Assembly (NCBI GenBank): GCA_011799875.1 | Contig: CM022302.1 | Location: forward strand, 299,409,048-299,473,047 | From: Thinopyrum elongatum | Taxonomy: Eukaryota; Streptophyta; Magnoliopsida; Poales; Poaceae | DNA length: 64,000 nt | Direction: 5' to 3' | In this document: positions 21,014-32,511 of the stretch, piece after piece | How positions within the stretch are numbered: position 1 is the stretch's first letter | How the letters are laid out: every line of letters starts with the position of its first letter | Made by a program: the position numbers and the translations under genes | Notes under the pieces: model-generated | The model's input: only the letters and a program-made list of their open reading frames with translations | Databases searched by the model: none | Told to the model about the DNA's origin: nothing

Positions 21014-22308
21014 TCACACCTTGAATACAGGCAAGAACCCTTTCTTTGACTGATCCTTTTTGAACTCCTTCAAAACATTGTCAAGGTATGTGCTTTGTGA
21101 AAGTCCTATTAAGCGTCTCGATCTATCCCTATAGATCTTGATGCTCAATACGTAAGCAGCTTCACCAAGGTCTTTTATTGAAAAATTCTTATTCAAGTAT
21201 CCTTTTATGCTATCCAGAAATTCTATATCATTTCCAATCAGCAATATGTCATCCACATATAATATCAGAAATGCTACAGAGCTCCCACTCACTTTCTTGT
21301 AAATACAGGCTTCACCATAAGTCTATATAAAACCATATGCTTTGATCACCTTATCAAAGCATATATTCCAACTCCGAGATGCTTGGACCAGTCCATAGAT
21401 GGATCGCTGGAGCTTGCACACTTAGCATCTTTAGGATCAACAAAACCTTCTGGTTGCATCATATACAACTCTTCTTTAAGAAATCCATTAAGGAATGCAG
21501 TTTTGACGTCCATTTGCCAGATTTCATAATCATAAAATGCGACAATTGCTAACATGATTTGGACGGACTTAATCATCGCTACGGGTGAGAAAGTCTCATC
21601 GTAGTCAACTCCTTGAACTTGTCGAAAACCTTTTGCGACAAGTCGAGCTTTATAGACAGTGATATCAGCATCCGTCTTCCTCTTGAAGATCAATTTATTC
21701 TCAATGGCTTACCGATCATCGGGCAAGTCCACCAAAGTCCACACTTTGTTCTCATACATGGATCCTATCTCAGATTTCACGGCCTCAAGCCATCTATCAG
21801 AATCTGGGCTCATCATAGCTTCTTCATAGTTCGTAGGTTCCCCTTGGTCTAGTAACATGACTTCCAGTACAGGATTCCCATACCACTCTGGTGCGGATCC
21901 TGTTCTGGTTGACCTACGAGGTTCTGTAGTAACTTGATCCGAAGTTTCATGATCATCATCATTAGCTTCCTCTCTAGTTGGTGTAGGCATCACGAGAACG
22001 GTTTTCTCTGATGAACTACTTTCCAATTCGAGAGAAGGTGCGATTACCTCATCATGTTCTACTTTCCTCCCACTCACTTCTTTCGAGAGAAACTCCTTCT
22101 CTAGAAAGGACCCACTCTTGGCAACAAAGATCTTGCCTTCGGATCTGTGGTAGAAGGTGTACCCAATTGTTTCCTTAGGGTATCCTATGAAGACGCACTT
22201 CTCTGATTTGGGTTCGAACTTGTCAGGCTGAAGCCTTTTGACATAAGTGTCGCATCCCCAAACTTTTAAGAAATGACAGCTTAGGTTTCTTGCCAAACCA
22301 CAGTTCAT
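21014..22308 (-). pseudogene. Copia reverse transcriptase, broken
   Basis: The 22308-21709 part carries the integrase C-terminal region and the RT start (NYEEAMMSPDSDRWLEAVKS). The 21693-21346 part has ARLVAKGFRQVQGVDYDETF and QMDVKTAFLNG, and the 21292-21014 part has the catalytic YVDD (LILYVDDILLIGND). Stops and frameshifts near 21700 and 21300-21400 interrupt the frame, and a stretch around the RSIYGLKQ region is scrambled. All three catalytic aspartates can still be recognised (MDVKTAF and YVDD), but no intact polyprotein is possible. The enzyme would copy element RNA into cDNA in the cytoplasm. Confidence 0.9.
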
Positions 22309-23181
22309 ACGGTGTCATCTCAACGGATTTAGACGGTGCCCTATTTAACGTGAATGCAGCTGTCTCTAATGCATAACCCCAAAACGATAGTGGTAAATCG
22401 GTAAGAGACATCATAGAATGCACCATATCCAATAAAGTATGGTTACGATGTTCGGACACACCATTACGCTGTGGTGTTCCAGGTGGCGTGAGTTGTGAAA
22501 CTATTCCACATTGTTTTAAATGAAGGCCAAACTCGTAACTCAAATATTTGCCTCCGCGATCAGATCGTAGAAACTTTATTTTCTTGTTACGATGATTCTC
22601 CACTTCACTCTGAAATTCTTTGAACTTTTCAAATGTTTCAGATTTGTGTTTCATTAAGTAGATATACCCATACCTACTCAAATCATTTGTGAAGGTTAGA
22701 AAATAACGATACCCGCCGCGTGCTTCAACACTCATCGGACCGCATACATCGGTATGTATTATTTCCAATAAGTCATTAGCTCGCTCCATTGTTCCGGAGA
22801 ACGGAGTTTTAGTCATCTTGCCCATGAGGCATGGTTCGCAAGTATCAAATGATTCATAATCAAGTGATTCCAAAAGTCCATCTGTATGGAGTTTCTTCAT
22901 GCGTTTACACCAATATGACCTAAACGGCAGTGCCACAAATATGTTGCACTATCATTATCAACTTTGCATCTTTTGGCATCAATATTATGAATATGTGTAT
23001 CACTACGATCGAGATTCAATAAACCATTTACATTGGGTGTATGAGCATAGAAGGTTTTATTCATGTAAACAGAACAACAATTATTCTCTGACTTAAATGA
23101 ATAACCGTATCGCAATAAACATGATCCAATCATATTCATGCTCAACACAAACACCAAATAACATTTATTTAGGTCCAACAC
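22223..23181 (-). pseudogene. Copia integrase, broken
   Basis: The upstream part (23181-22897) has the zinc-binding pre-integrase motif LWHCRLGHIG, and the next frame (22936-22223) has CEPCLMGKMTKTPF. The catalytic core follows with HTDVCGPM, LRSDRGGKY and GVSEHRNHTLLDM, the three acidic positions of the DDE triad. The second frame overlaps the reverse transcriptase frame at its end through a frameshift. Integrase inserts the cDNA into the chromosome. Order before the RT confirms a Copia element. Confidence 0.9.
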
Positions 23182-23519
23182 TAATCCCGAAGGTAGAGGG
23201 AGTGTGCGATGGTGATCTTATCAACCTTGGAATCACTTCCAACACACATCGTCACCTCCCCATTAACTAGTCTTTGTTCATTTTGCAACTCCTGTTTCGA
23301 GTTACTAATCTTAGCAACTGAACCGGTATCAAATACCCAGGGGCTACTATGGACACTAGTAAAGTACGCATCAATAACATGTATATCAAATATACCTTTG
23401 TTCACTTTGCCATCCTTCTTATCCGCCAAGTATTTGAGGCAGTTCCGCTTCCACTGACCATTTCCTTTGCAGTAGAAGCACTCAGTTTCAGGCTTAGGTC
23501 CAGCTTTGGGCTTCTTCAC
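23181..23519 (-). pseudogene. Copia zinc knuckle and protease region
   Basis: A zinc knuckle CFYCKGNGQWKRNC is visible near the start, with Gln in place of the usual His of C-x2-C-x4-H-x4-C. The protease active site follows as WVFDTGS, with Asp-Thr-Gly intact. The frame is open for 112 codons. A changed knuckle would weaken RNA packaging by Gag. It joins the gag fragments at 23494 and the integrase at 23181. Confidence 0.85.
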
Positions 23520-24220
23520 AGGAGTGGCAACTTGCTTGCCATTCTTTTTGAAGTTCCCTTTCTTTCCTTTTGCCCTTTTTCTTGAAACTAGTGGTCTTGT
23601 TAACCATCAACACTTGATGCTCTTTCTTGGTTTCTACCTTCACCGATTTTAGCATCGCAAAGAGCTCGAGAATCATTTTCGTCATCCCTTGCATATTATA
23701 GTTCATCACAAAGTTCTAGTAGCTTGGTGATAGTGACTAGAGAACTCTATCAATCACTATCTTATCTAGAAGATTAACTCCCACTTGATTCAAGCGATTG
23801 TAGTACCCAGACATTCTGAGCACATGCTCACTAGCTGAGCTATTCTCCTCCATCTTGTAGGCAAAGTACTTGTCAGAGGTCTCATACCTCTCGACACGGG
23901 CATGAGTCTGAAATACCAATTTCAGCTCTTGGAACATCTCATATGCTCCATGGCGTTCAAAACATTTTTGAAGCCCCGGTTCTAGGCTGTAAATCATGGC
24001 GCACTAAACTATCAAGTAGTCATCATATCGAGCTTGCCAAACATTCATAACGTCTGCATCTGCTCCTGCAATAGGTATGTCACCTAGCAGTGCATCAAGG
24101 ACATAATTCTTCTGTGCAACAATAAGGATAATCCTCAGATCTCGGACCCAGTCCGCATCATTGCTACTATCATCTTTCAACTTAGTTTTCTCTAGGAACA
24201 TATCAAAATAAAACAGGGGA
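23494..24220 (-). pseudogene. Copia gag, fragmented
   Basis: Three minus-strand frames (24201-24004, 23997-23737, 23709-23494) cover the capsid region with UBN2-like motifs, such as LEPGLQKCFERHGAYEMFQ and YKMEENSSASEHVLRM. Stops near 24002 and 23735 and a frameshift near 23500 break the gene. Gag would form the virus-like particle. The interval 24221-25450 is the non-coding 5' leader. Confidence 0.85.
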
Positions 24221-25450
24221 GCTATACGCGAGCTATTGATCTACAACATAGATATGCAAATACTATCAGGACTAAGTTCATGATAAATTAAGTCCAATTA
24301 ATCAAATTACTTAAGAACTCCCACTTAAATAGACATCCCTCAAGTCATCTAAGTGATACGTGATCCAAATCAACTAACCCATGTCCGATCATCACGTGAG
24401 ATGGGGTAGTCATCAATGGTGAAAATCTCTATGTTGATCATATCTACTATATGATTCACGTTCGACCTTTCAGTCTCCAGTGTTCCGAGGCCATGTCTGT
24501 ACATGCTAGGCTCATCAAGTTTAACCCAAGTATTCCACATGTGCAAAACTGTCTTGCACCCGTTGTATGTGAACGTAGAGTCTATCAGACCCGATCATCA
24601 CATGGTGTCTCAACACGACGAACTGTAGCAACGGTGCATACTCAGGGAGAACACTTTTATCTTGAAATTAAGTGAAGGGATCATCTTATAATGCTACCGT
24701 CGTTCTAAGCAAAATAAGATGCATAAAGGATAAACATCACATGCAGTCAAAATATGTGACATGATATGGCCATCATCTTGTGCTTTTGATCTCCATCTCC
24801 GAAGCATCGTCATGATCTCCATTGTCACCGGCTCGACACCTTGATCTCCATCGTTGCGTCATGGTCGTCTCGCCAACTATTGTTACTACAACTATCGCTA
24901 ATGCATAGTGATAAAGTAAAGCAATTACATGGCGTTTGCATTTCATACAATAAAGCGACAACCATAAGGCTCCTGCCAGTTGCCGATAACTTAAAAAACA
25001 TGATCATCTCATACAACATCGTATATCACATCATGTCTTGACCATATCACATCACAACATGCCCTGCAAAAACAAGTTAGACGTCCTCTACTTTGTTGTT
25101 GCAAGTTTTACGTGGCTGCTATGGGCTTCTAACAAGAACCGTTCTTACCTACGGCAAAAACCACAACGATGATTTATCAAGTTTGCTGTTTTAACCTTCT
25201 TCAAGGACAGGCCGCAGTCAAATTCGATTCAACTAAAGTAGGAGAAACAGACACCCGCCAGCCACGTTTATGCAAAACTAGTTGCGTGTCAGTCGGTGGA
25301 ACCGGTCTCATGTACGTGGACATGTAAGGTTGGTCCGGGCCGCTTCATCCCACAATGCCGCCGAATCAAAATAAGACATTGGTGGTAAGCAGTATGAACA
25401 TCACCGCCCACAACTTCTTTGTGTTCTACTCGTGCATATCATCTACGCAT
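24221..25450 (-). other. Copia 5' leader, non-coding
   Basis: About 1.2 kb between the 5' LTR and gag. It holds only short frames on both strands and no recognised domain. Long leaders are usual in this Copia group. Confidence 0.7.
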
Positions 25451-25452
25451 AG

Positions 25453-25470
25453 ACCTGGCTCTTGATGCCA
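25453..25470 (-). other. Copia primer-binding site
   Basis: The minus strand reads TGGCATCAAGAGCCAGG one base inside the LTR, close to the initiator-Met PBS TGGTATCAGAGCC with one substitution and one inserted base. Confidence 0.75.
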
Positions 25471-25471
25471 C

Positions 25472-28400
25472 TGTTAGGAATCGTTGCATGGAAAAACAAA
25501 AAAAATTCTACGCACACGCAATGATCTATCCATGGAGATGCATAGAAACGAGGGGGAGAGTGTGTCTACGTACCCTCGTAGACCGTAAGCGGAAGCGTTT
25601 CACAACGCGGTTGATGTAGTCAAACTTTCTTCGCGCTCCAACCGATCTAGTACTGAACGCACAACACCTCCGCGTTCTGCACACGTTCAGCTCAGTGACG
25701 TCCTCGCCTTCTTGATCCAGCAAGATGGGCAAAGTAGTAGATGAGTTCCGTCAGCACGACGGTGTGGTGACGGTGATGGTGAAGTGATCTCTGCAGGGTT
25801 TCGCCTAAGCTCCGCGAAAATATGACCGAGGGAGTAAACGGTGGACGGGGGCGCCGCACACGGCTAAGACAATGTTGTGTCCTTGTGTGGCACCCCCTCC
25901 CCACATATATATAGGTGGGAGGGGAGGAGGCAGCCCCTAGGGCGCCCCAAGAGACCTGGCGGCAGCCCTAGGGCTGCTGCCTTGCCCTGTGCCCCCCTTT
26001 CCTTATATGAAGAAGGGGGAAGGAAAGAGGGGGGAGAGGGAAGGAAGGGGGAGTCCTACTCCACACTTTCCTTTCCCTCCCCTATTTCCTTCTCCTCCTC
26101 ATAGGCCGGCCTCTATAGGGGGCGCACCAACCCCTTGTGGGCTGGTGTGTTCCCTCTCCTGGCCCATAAGGCCCATATCTTTGCCGGCGGTGCCCGAAAC
26201 TCCTTTCTGGTGACCTGAAAAGTACTTGGTACCCTCCGGAACACTTCCGGTGTCCGAATACCATCGTCCTATATATCAATCTTTACCTCTCGACCATTTC
26301 GAGACTCCTCGTCATGTCCATCATCTCATCCGGGACTTGAGTTTTGCTTGAACTACGTTGGTATTTCCCCAAAGAGGAAGGGATGATGCAGCACAGCAAC
26401 GGTAGGTATTTCCCTCAGTAATGAGACCAAGGTTATCGAACCAGTAGGAGAACCAAGCAACACTACATAAACAACTCCTACACACAAAGAACAAATACTT
26501 GCAACCCGACGTGTTAAAGGGGTTGTCAATCCCTTTCGGGTAACGGCGCCAAAAGTTGGCAAGTTGACGGGAGATAAATTGTAGTAGATTGAATAAATAG
26601 ATCGCGAATAAAATAAAGTGAAGCAAACTATTTTTGGGTTTTTAGAAATATAGATCTGAAATAAAAGTGGCAAATAAATAAAAAGGCAAATAGCAAAATA
26701 GATCTGAAAATATATGATGAGAAAATAGACCAGGGGCCTAGATTTCACTAGTGGCTTCTCTCGAGAAAAATAGCATACGGTGTGTAAACAAATTACTGTT
26801 GGGCAATTGATAGAACTTCAAATAATCTTGACGATATCCAGGCAATGATCATTATATAGGCATAACGTCCAAGATTAGTAGACCGACTCCTGCCTACATC
26901 TACTACTATTACTCCACACATCGACCGCTATCCAGCATGCATCTAGTGTATTAAGTTCATGGAGAAATGGAGTAATGCAATAAGAACGATGACATGATGT
27001 AGACAAGATCTATTTATGTAGAAATAGACCCCATCTTGTTATCCTTAATGGAAACGATACATATGTGTCGGTTCCCCTTCTATCACTGGGATCAAGCACC
27101 GTAAGATCGAACCCATCACAAAGCACCTCTTCCCATGGCAAGAAAAATCGATCTAGTTGGCCTAACTAAACCAAAGATTTGAAGAAGAAATACGAGGCTA
27201 TAAGTAATCATGCATATAAGAGATCAAAAGACTCAAATGACTTTCATGGATAAAAACATAGATCTGATCATAAACTCAAAGTTCATCGGATCCCAACAAA
27301 CACACCGCAAAAAAGAGTTACATCAAATAGATCTCCAAGAGACCGTTGTATTGAGAATCAAAAGAGAGAGAGAGAGGAAGCCATCTAGCTACTGCCTACG
27401 GACCCGTAGGTCTACAATGGACTACTCACGCATCATCGGAGAGGCACCAATGAGGATGATGAACCGCTCCGTGATGGTGTCTAGATTGGATCTATGGTTT
27501 CTGGAACTTGCGGTGGCTGGAATTTATTTTTGTCGACTCCCCCAGGGTTTCTGGAATATTGGGGTATTTATAGAGCAAAGAGGCGGTGCGGGAGGCCACC
27601 GAGGTGGGCACAACCCATCAGGGCGCGCCTGGGCCTCCAAGCGCGCCCTGGTGTCTTGTGCTCACCTCGGGCCCCCTCTTCGGTACTTCTTTGGCCCACT
27701 GGATGTCTTCTGGTCCAAAAAAAATATCCAAAAAGTTTCGCTGCATTTGGACTCCGTTTGGCATTGATTTCCTGTGAAGTAAAAAACAAGCAAAAAACAG
27801 CAACTGGCACTGGGCACTATGTCAATAGGTTAGTCCCAAAAAATGATATAAAGTTGCTATAAAATGATTGTAAAACATCCAATAATGATAATATAACAGC
27901 ATGGAACAATCAAAAATTATAGATACATTGGAGACGTATCATGACTCCGAACAACATTCGGTCTCCAAATCACATAACTCATATAATACTATATCGTCAT
28001 CGAACGTTAAGCGTGCGGACCCTACGGGTTCGAGAACTATGTAGACATGACCGAGACACCTCTCCAGTCAATAACCAATAGCGGAACCTGGATGCTCATA
28101 TTGGCTCCCACATATTCTACAAAGATCTTTATCGGTAGAACCGTTATGAAAACATACGTAATTCCCTTTGTCAATCGATATGTTACTTGCCGAAGATTCG
28201 ATCGTCGGTATCTTCATACCTAGTTCAATCTCGTTACCGGCAAGTCTCTTTACTCGTTTCGTAATACATCACCTCGTGACTAACTCCTTAGTCATTTGCT
28301 TGCAAGCTTATGATGTGTATTATCGAGAGGGCCCAGAGATACCTCTCCGAAACTCGGAGTGACAAATCCTAATCTCGATCTATGCCGACTCAACAAACAC

Positions 28401-28844
28401 CTTCGGAGATACCTGTAGAGCATCTTTATGATCACCCAGCTACGTTGTGACATTTGATAGCACACAAAGTATTCCTCTGGTATCCGGGAGTTGCCTAATC
28501 TCATAGTCGAAGGAATATGTATTTGACATGAAAGCAATAGCAATAAAGTTGAACGAACATTATGGTAAGCTAACGGGTGGGTCTTGTCCATCACATCATT
28601 CTCCTAATGATGTGATCCCGTTATCAAATGACAACACATGTCCATGGTTAGGAAACCTTAACCATCTTTGATCAATGAGCTAGTCTAGTAGAGGCTTACT
28701 AGGGACACGGTATTTGTTTATGTATTCACACATGTATTTAAGTTTCCGATCAATACAATTCTAGCATGAATAATAAAACTTTATCATGAATAAGGAAATA
28801 TAAAATAACAACTTTATTATTACCTCTAGGGCATATTTTCTTCA
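25472..28844 (-). repeat. 5' LTR of the Copia element, interrupted
   Basis: It matches 18612-20376 across both flanks of a solo LTR inserted at 26338-27941. The left part holds the minus-strand TATA (about 25902-25915), and the right part ends ATATTTTCTTCA before the CAATC duplication. Confidence 0.93.
26338..27941 (-). mobile_element. solo LTR of an Athila-type Gypsy, nested in the Copia LTR
   Basis: Minus-strand sequence starts TGATACGTCTCCAATGTATC, and the plus-strand left end is TGAGTTTTGCTTGAAC; the length is 1604 bases. The flanks are GGACT and TGACT. The uninterrupted Copia LTR (near 19470) has GGACT once, so one base has changed since insertion. No internal sequence or PBS adjoins it, as expected after recombination between two LTRs. 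Confidence 0.9.
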
Positions 28845-31477
28845 CAATCGCCACATGGCCTAGTTTCTCTCTAAAGCCGCTCGGGTTTGGTTCGCTAAAC
28901 TTGCCTTGGAGAAGCACTCCGCCTTCGGGATAGAGAGGTTGAATCCGAAGGCTGATCCACTTGAAGTCTAGAGATCGGATGTGTCATGTTAAAGCACGAC
29001 GGAAGCACTTATTAAATTGAAGTCCAATTTTGGATTGGCACAAAAAAAATTGATCTAATTTAGACGTAAAGTTTTTATGTGAGTTTTTTTTTCAAGCTTA
29101 TGGCACTTTTAATCCATTTGTGTGTCTGCAGCATAAGTCTCGCAGTACAACGCCAGACACCATTAAATATTCGGCAATATCAACGCAGGGTTGCAACTAG
29201 AGCCAGCCGAACCAACCAAAAGCCAAGGTACTCCATGGACTCCTCGGCAAAACTTTCTCAGATATTGCTTTATATGCATCGGTTTCGAATTGTGTCTTCG
29301 GTCAATAGTTGGGTTGCCCGGCTCCTGTGCTTGCCTCCTACGTTCTGCTTTGTTCAGCTAGGTGTGCAAAGGGAGAACCGATGCGATTGTGCTTCCAGCT
29401 TGAATGGTTAAGCGCCTCAGCGGATAAAGCCGAAAACTGACTGTCACAATGGGCGTAAACTGGTCAGCGATCCGATGACTGTGTCAAACTATAGATCGAT
29501 AGAGGTTACCCCGTGTTAAGCGATGGGCCTTTCATAAAGTTGGCCGAAGTGTTAATGGCTGGACCTCGGCTGACGCCGAACACTAACCAAGGGCTAGTAA
29601 CTGGCCTCCCAACTTTAAGCTCCTATGACCAAGTGAAAGTTATAAAGCCTGCATATCTGATTGTCTCGTTTCCGCTAACGCAACCGCCTCCAGGCACTGA
29701 GACATCAGCTAAGGGTTGTCTTGTTACTGCAGAAACACCCTGTGTAGCATCTACAAAGGGGTAGTAGCCGACGATGGGCCACTTTCAAATGATAAACGGT
29801 CGCAACAGAGTCAAAATAAACATAGATCATCAGTGTTTGTATTCAGTATACAAGCGTTGCCTTCCGTAATCATCGTTATAAAGCCATAAATATGCATCAA
29901 ATTTGACTTAATATTTTGGCCAAGCTCGGTTGCCTGGCTCCTGTGCTTACCCCCTACGTTCCCGATAGTTCGGCTAGGGGGTAAAGGGAGCACCTCTATG
30001 ATTGTTACTTCCGGGTCACCTGGGTTAGTACCTCGGACTGGGTGAAGCCCAAAGTTAGCCATCTTAAGAATATAATTGGTCGGCAACGACGGAAGTGAAA
30101 ATTTAGGTTCACTAAAAACCACCGAGTTCAGGAACTTTCCCCAAACTAAATCCTCAATATTTTCCTCCCACATTAATCGGAGTTGAGGTTTCACGATCAT
30201 GGCCAACATGATAGCCTGGAAAAAGGAACTTATAAAGGAACTATTTTTTCGAGAAGATGTTTCTTGCGTTCAATAGTAATATAACATATCTCTCTGTGTA
30301 CCTTTGTTTATAAAATCGTATGTCTGGATTGCCTTGTTTGCCATAAATCTTTGCCCTCATAAAGGCTTTATAAAATAGGACAAACACTCCCCGACTACTG
30401 GCCGAGGAGGTTGAAGCCGATGGTCGGTCAACAAAGTTTTGTACAATGCGGATTCGAGCTTTAATGATGTAAAGTACTTGGATACATAGAATCATTACAC
30501 ATAAATTGTGATTAAAGTCAATTTACTATGGATATTGATCCTTAATTCGGCCACACTTTCCCAAATTAAGGCTCGGGGGCTTCGCGCTTCTCACTTAAAT
30601 GTCATTAATGGGTTACATCGATCCCCTGTTCTGGTGTTGCCACCCGACCAGTGGCTCGGGGGCTACTGCATTGAGTCGGGGATTACATTCAATGCAGACA
30701 ATTTACAAAGTGCAAATAGTTTCCGAGGAGATTACGATCCTCGGGTTGTCGGTCACACCCAACATGAGTCTCGAGGACTATGCACACCACGTTTCCATTC
30801 TTACGTATGCTGCCGAGCTAGGAATTGATCCTCATGCCGATTTCTCGAATCGACCGGAGTCTCAAGGGCTACTGGCTATACATCTCGGTAGAGAATAAAT
30901 TGCACTGATCGGAAATAAATTCCACAAAAAATCAGCCCAAGGCCGAGGTGGTGCACCACCTCGGAAGCAGTCCAGCATAAAGCTCGGCTACGAGTGGTTG
31001 GCTCCATAGAGGGCATTTTCGGCATTAAGCTCCGCTGAACTCCTTCAACTTTTTTGAACCAAGGTGATCTATGACACTTCGGATGCATGTCGGCATTGGA
31101 GCTCGGCTGCAAAAACACACCTCGGATACAGTCCGGCGTTGGAGCTCGGATGCAGTCCGGCATTGGAGCTTGGCTGGAAAAAGACACCTCGGATACAGTC
31201 CGGCGTTGGAGCTCGGATTTAAGAGGATACCGCTGCACGGGAAAAACTTTGAACCCGAGGTATGGTGTAAAAACAACAAGGTATTGGTAAAGGCCAAAAC
31301 TTAAAGGGGCTCCTTGGATGCCCGACGTGTGAACTCTTCGGATACACCTCGGCGATCATCAAGATCGGAGATGGAAAGATTTGTTGAACCAGTTTTCAAG
31401 ACCAACGACCGAAGACGAAGAACAGTTCGGAAGAACCAAGGAGCATCCCCAACTTGAAGACCGGTTCATGGGGCTAC
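28845..31477 (+). other. 3' internal region of the 16425-31898 element
   Basis: About 2.6 kb with CTCGG and GGCCGA words and short frames only; no gag, pol or recognisable host gene fragment was seen. A polypurine-like ATGGGGCTAC precedes the right LTR. Confidence 0.6.
31074..31216 (+). repeat. minisatellite of CAGTCCGGC(G/A)TTGGAGCTCGG units
   Basis: ACACCTCGGATACAGTCCGG starts at 31117 and 31184 (period 67). Diverged half-units starting at 31074 and 31150 each contain (T/C)CGGCATTGGAGCT. It lies in the 3' internal part of the element. Confidence 0.88.
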
Positions 31478-31898
31478 TGACGGTGTCCTGGACTAGGGGG
31501 TACTCACCACGTCGTCTCCTGACCAGGTGGGTCGGGCCGAGGACCCCCACGGCGGTTCACTACGGGGCCACTTCGGGCAACCCATGACGTATACAAGGGA
31601 GATTCCACAAGACTTGGTGCCCAAGACAAGGACTCCTCTAAACCCTAGGCCTCCGGTACATGATATAAACCGAGACCAGGCTAGTCAATAGATCATCTCA
31701 TATTCATTAGAACAATCTCGTGGTAGATACATGTACTCTGTACTATCCCCCATATGAATACAATCAAAAGCAAGACATAGGGTATTATCTCTTCAAGAGA
31801 GCCCGAACCTGGGTAAAATCCTATGTCCATGTTACCATTGTTCCAAGATGCCTAGCTTAGGACTCCTACTACGAGATATGCCGGATTTAGGACCGACA
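31478..31898 (+). repeat. 3' LTR of the 16425-31898 element
   Basis: 421 bases, matching 16425-16845. The differences seen by eye are a few substitutions and compensating single-base indels. It is followed by the exact target duplication GCAAG. Confidence 0.93.
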
Positions 31899-32511
31899 GC
31901 AAGGTTTATAGGAGAACGAGTAGTAGTACTACTAGTAGTACGTACTGTATGAGGAAGAAGGCAACAAGAATGTATGTTTTGCGTGACAGTCTCTTCTTAC
32001 AGGACGTGCTAGACCTAGTGGACCTCATTGTTGCAATGGGAGTATCATAGATGGCACGATTCAGAGTGGTGGGCAGCGGGAATAATATTCGGAGCTGCTT
32101 AGTGTTAAACCCCATGAAGATGTCCCGTCGAAAGGAATATCCATCCTCTACATGTACTCATATGTAAAATGAGTAAATGAGACAAAAAGAGAAAGAGACA
32201 AAGTAAAAAAAATCACCAGCCTTAGAGCCAGCCCTATTGTATCAGTGAATGATATTTCTACGTCGTGATTGACATGGCTATATTATTAACCATGCTGCGG
32301 AGGTAGCAGCGGATTTTTATTTATTTGCGGAGGTAGCAGTGGATGGATATTCAATGAGGAGTGAAATGATGGCTGCTTCCTTGGTCAAACATAGGGAAAG
32401 GTGGGCCTCGTGATTTGATGGCTCATTAGTCATTATTACTGCCTATACTCTTTGCCCATATAATAACCGCGTGGTATAGTAGTTGGCTATACTTTTAATA
32501 ACCATGATCGA
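31899..32511. other. low-copy spacer, no gene seen
   Basis: It resumes the sequence broken at 16424. It includes AGTAGTAGTACTACTAGTAGT near 31919 and a repeated GCGGAGGTAGCAG(C/T)GGAT at 32298 and 32328. No coding signal. Confidence 0.4.

Larger units (their letters stand above)
18612..28844 (-). mobile_element. Angela/BARE/WIS-like Copia retrotransposon, decayed, TSD CAATC
   Basis: The LTRs are 18612-20376 and 25472-28844, the second interrupted by a solo LTR; without that insertion they are about 1765 and 1764 bases. The target duplication CAATC is exact (18607-18611, 28845-28849). On the minus strand the order is LTR, PBS, gag, protease, integrase, reverse transcriptase, RNase H, LTR, which is Copia order. 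All genes carry frameshifts or stops. The family call rests on the minus-strand LTR start TGAAGGAAATATGCCCTAG and the protein motifs. Confidence 0.95.
16425..31898 (+). mobile_element. non-autonomous LTR retrotransposon, intact ends, TSD GCAAG
   Basis: The LTRs are 16425-16845 and 31478-31898, each 421 bases, starting TGACGGTGTCCTGG and ending with GA/AACA. The 5-base target duplication GCAAG is exact (16420-16424, 31899-31903). A PBS-like TTGGTGCTTTCATTGAGAG follows the left LTR. After removing the Copia insertion the element is about 5.2 kb, and no gag or pol was found. The LTR start, poly-G block and PBS resemble the element at 62897, which does carry gag, so this is probably its non-autonomous relative. 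Confidence 0.92.

Noticed and set aside
25877..26213. Proline-rich ORFs within the Copia LTR
   Set aside because: They occur equally in the other LTR (about 19147-19404) and reflect the GA/CT-rich LTR segment, not a gene.
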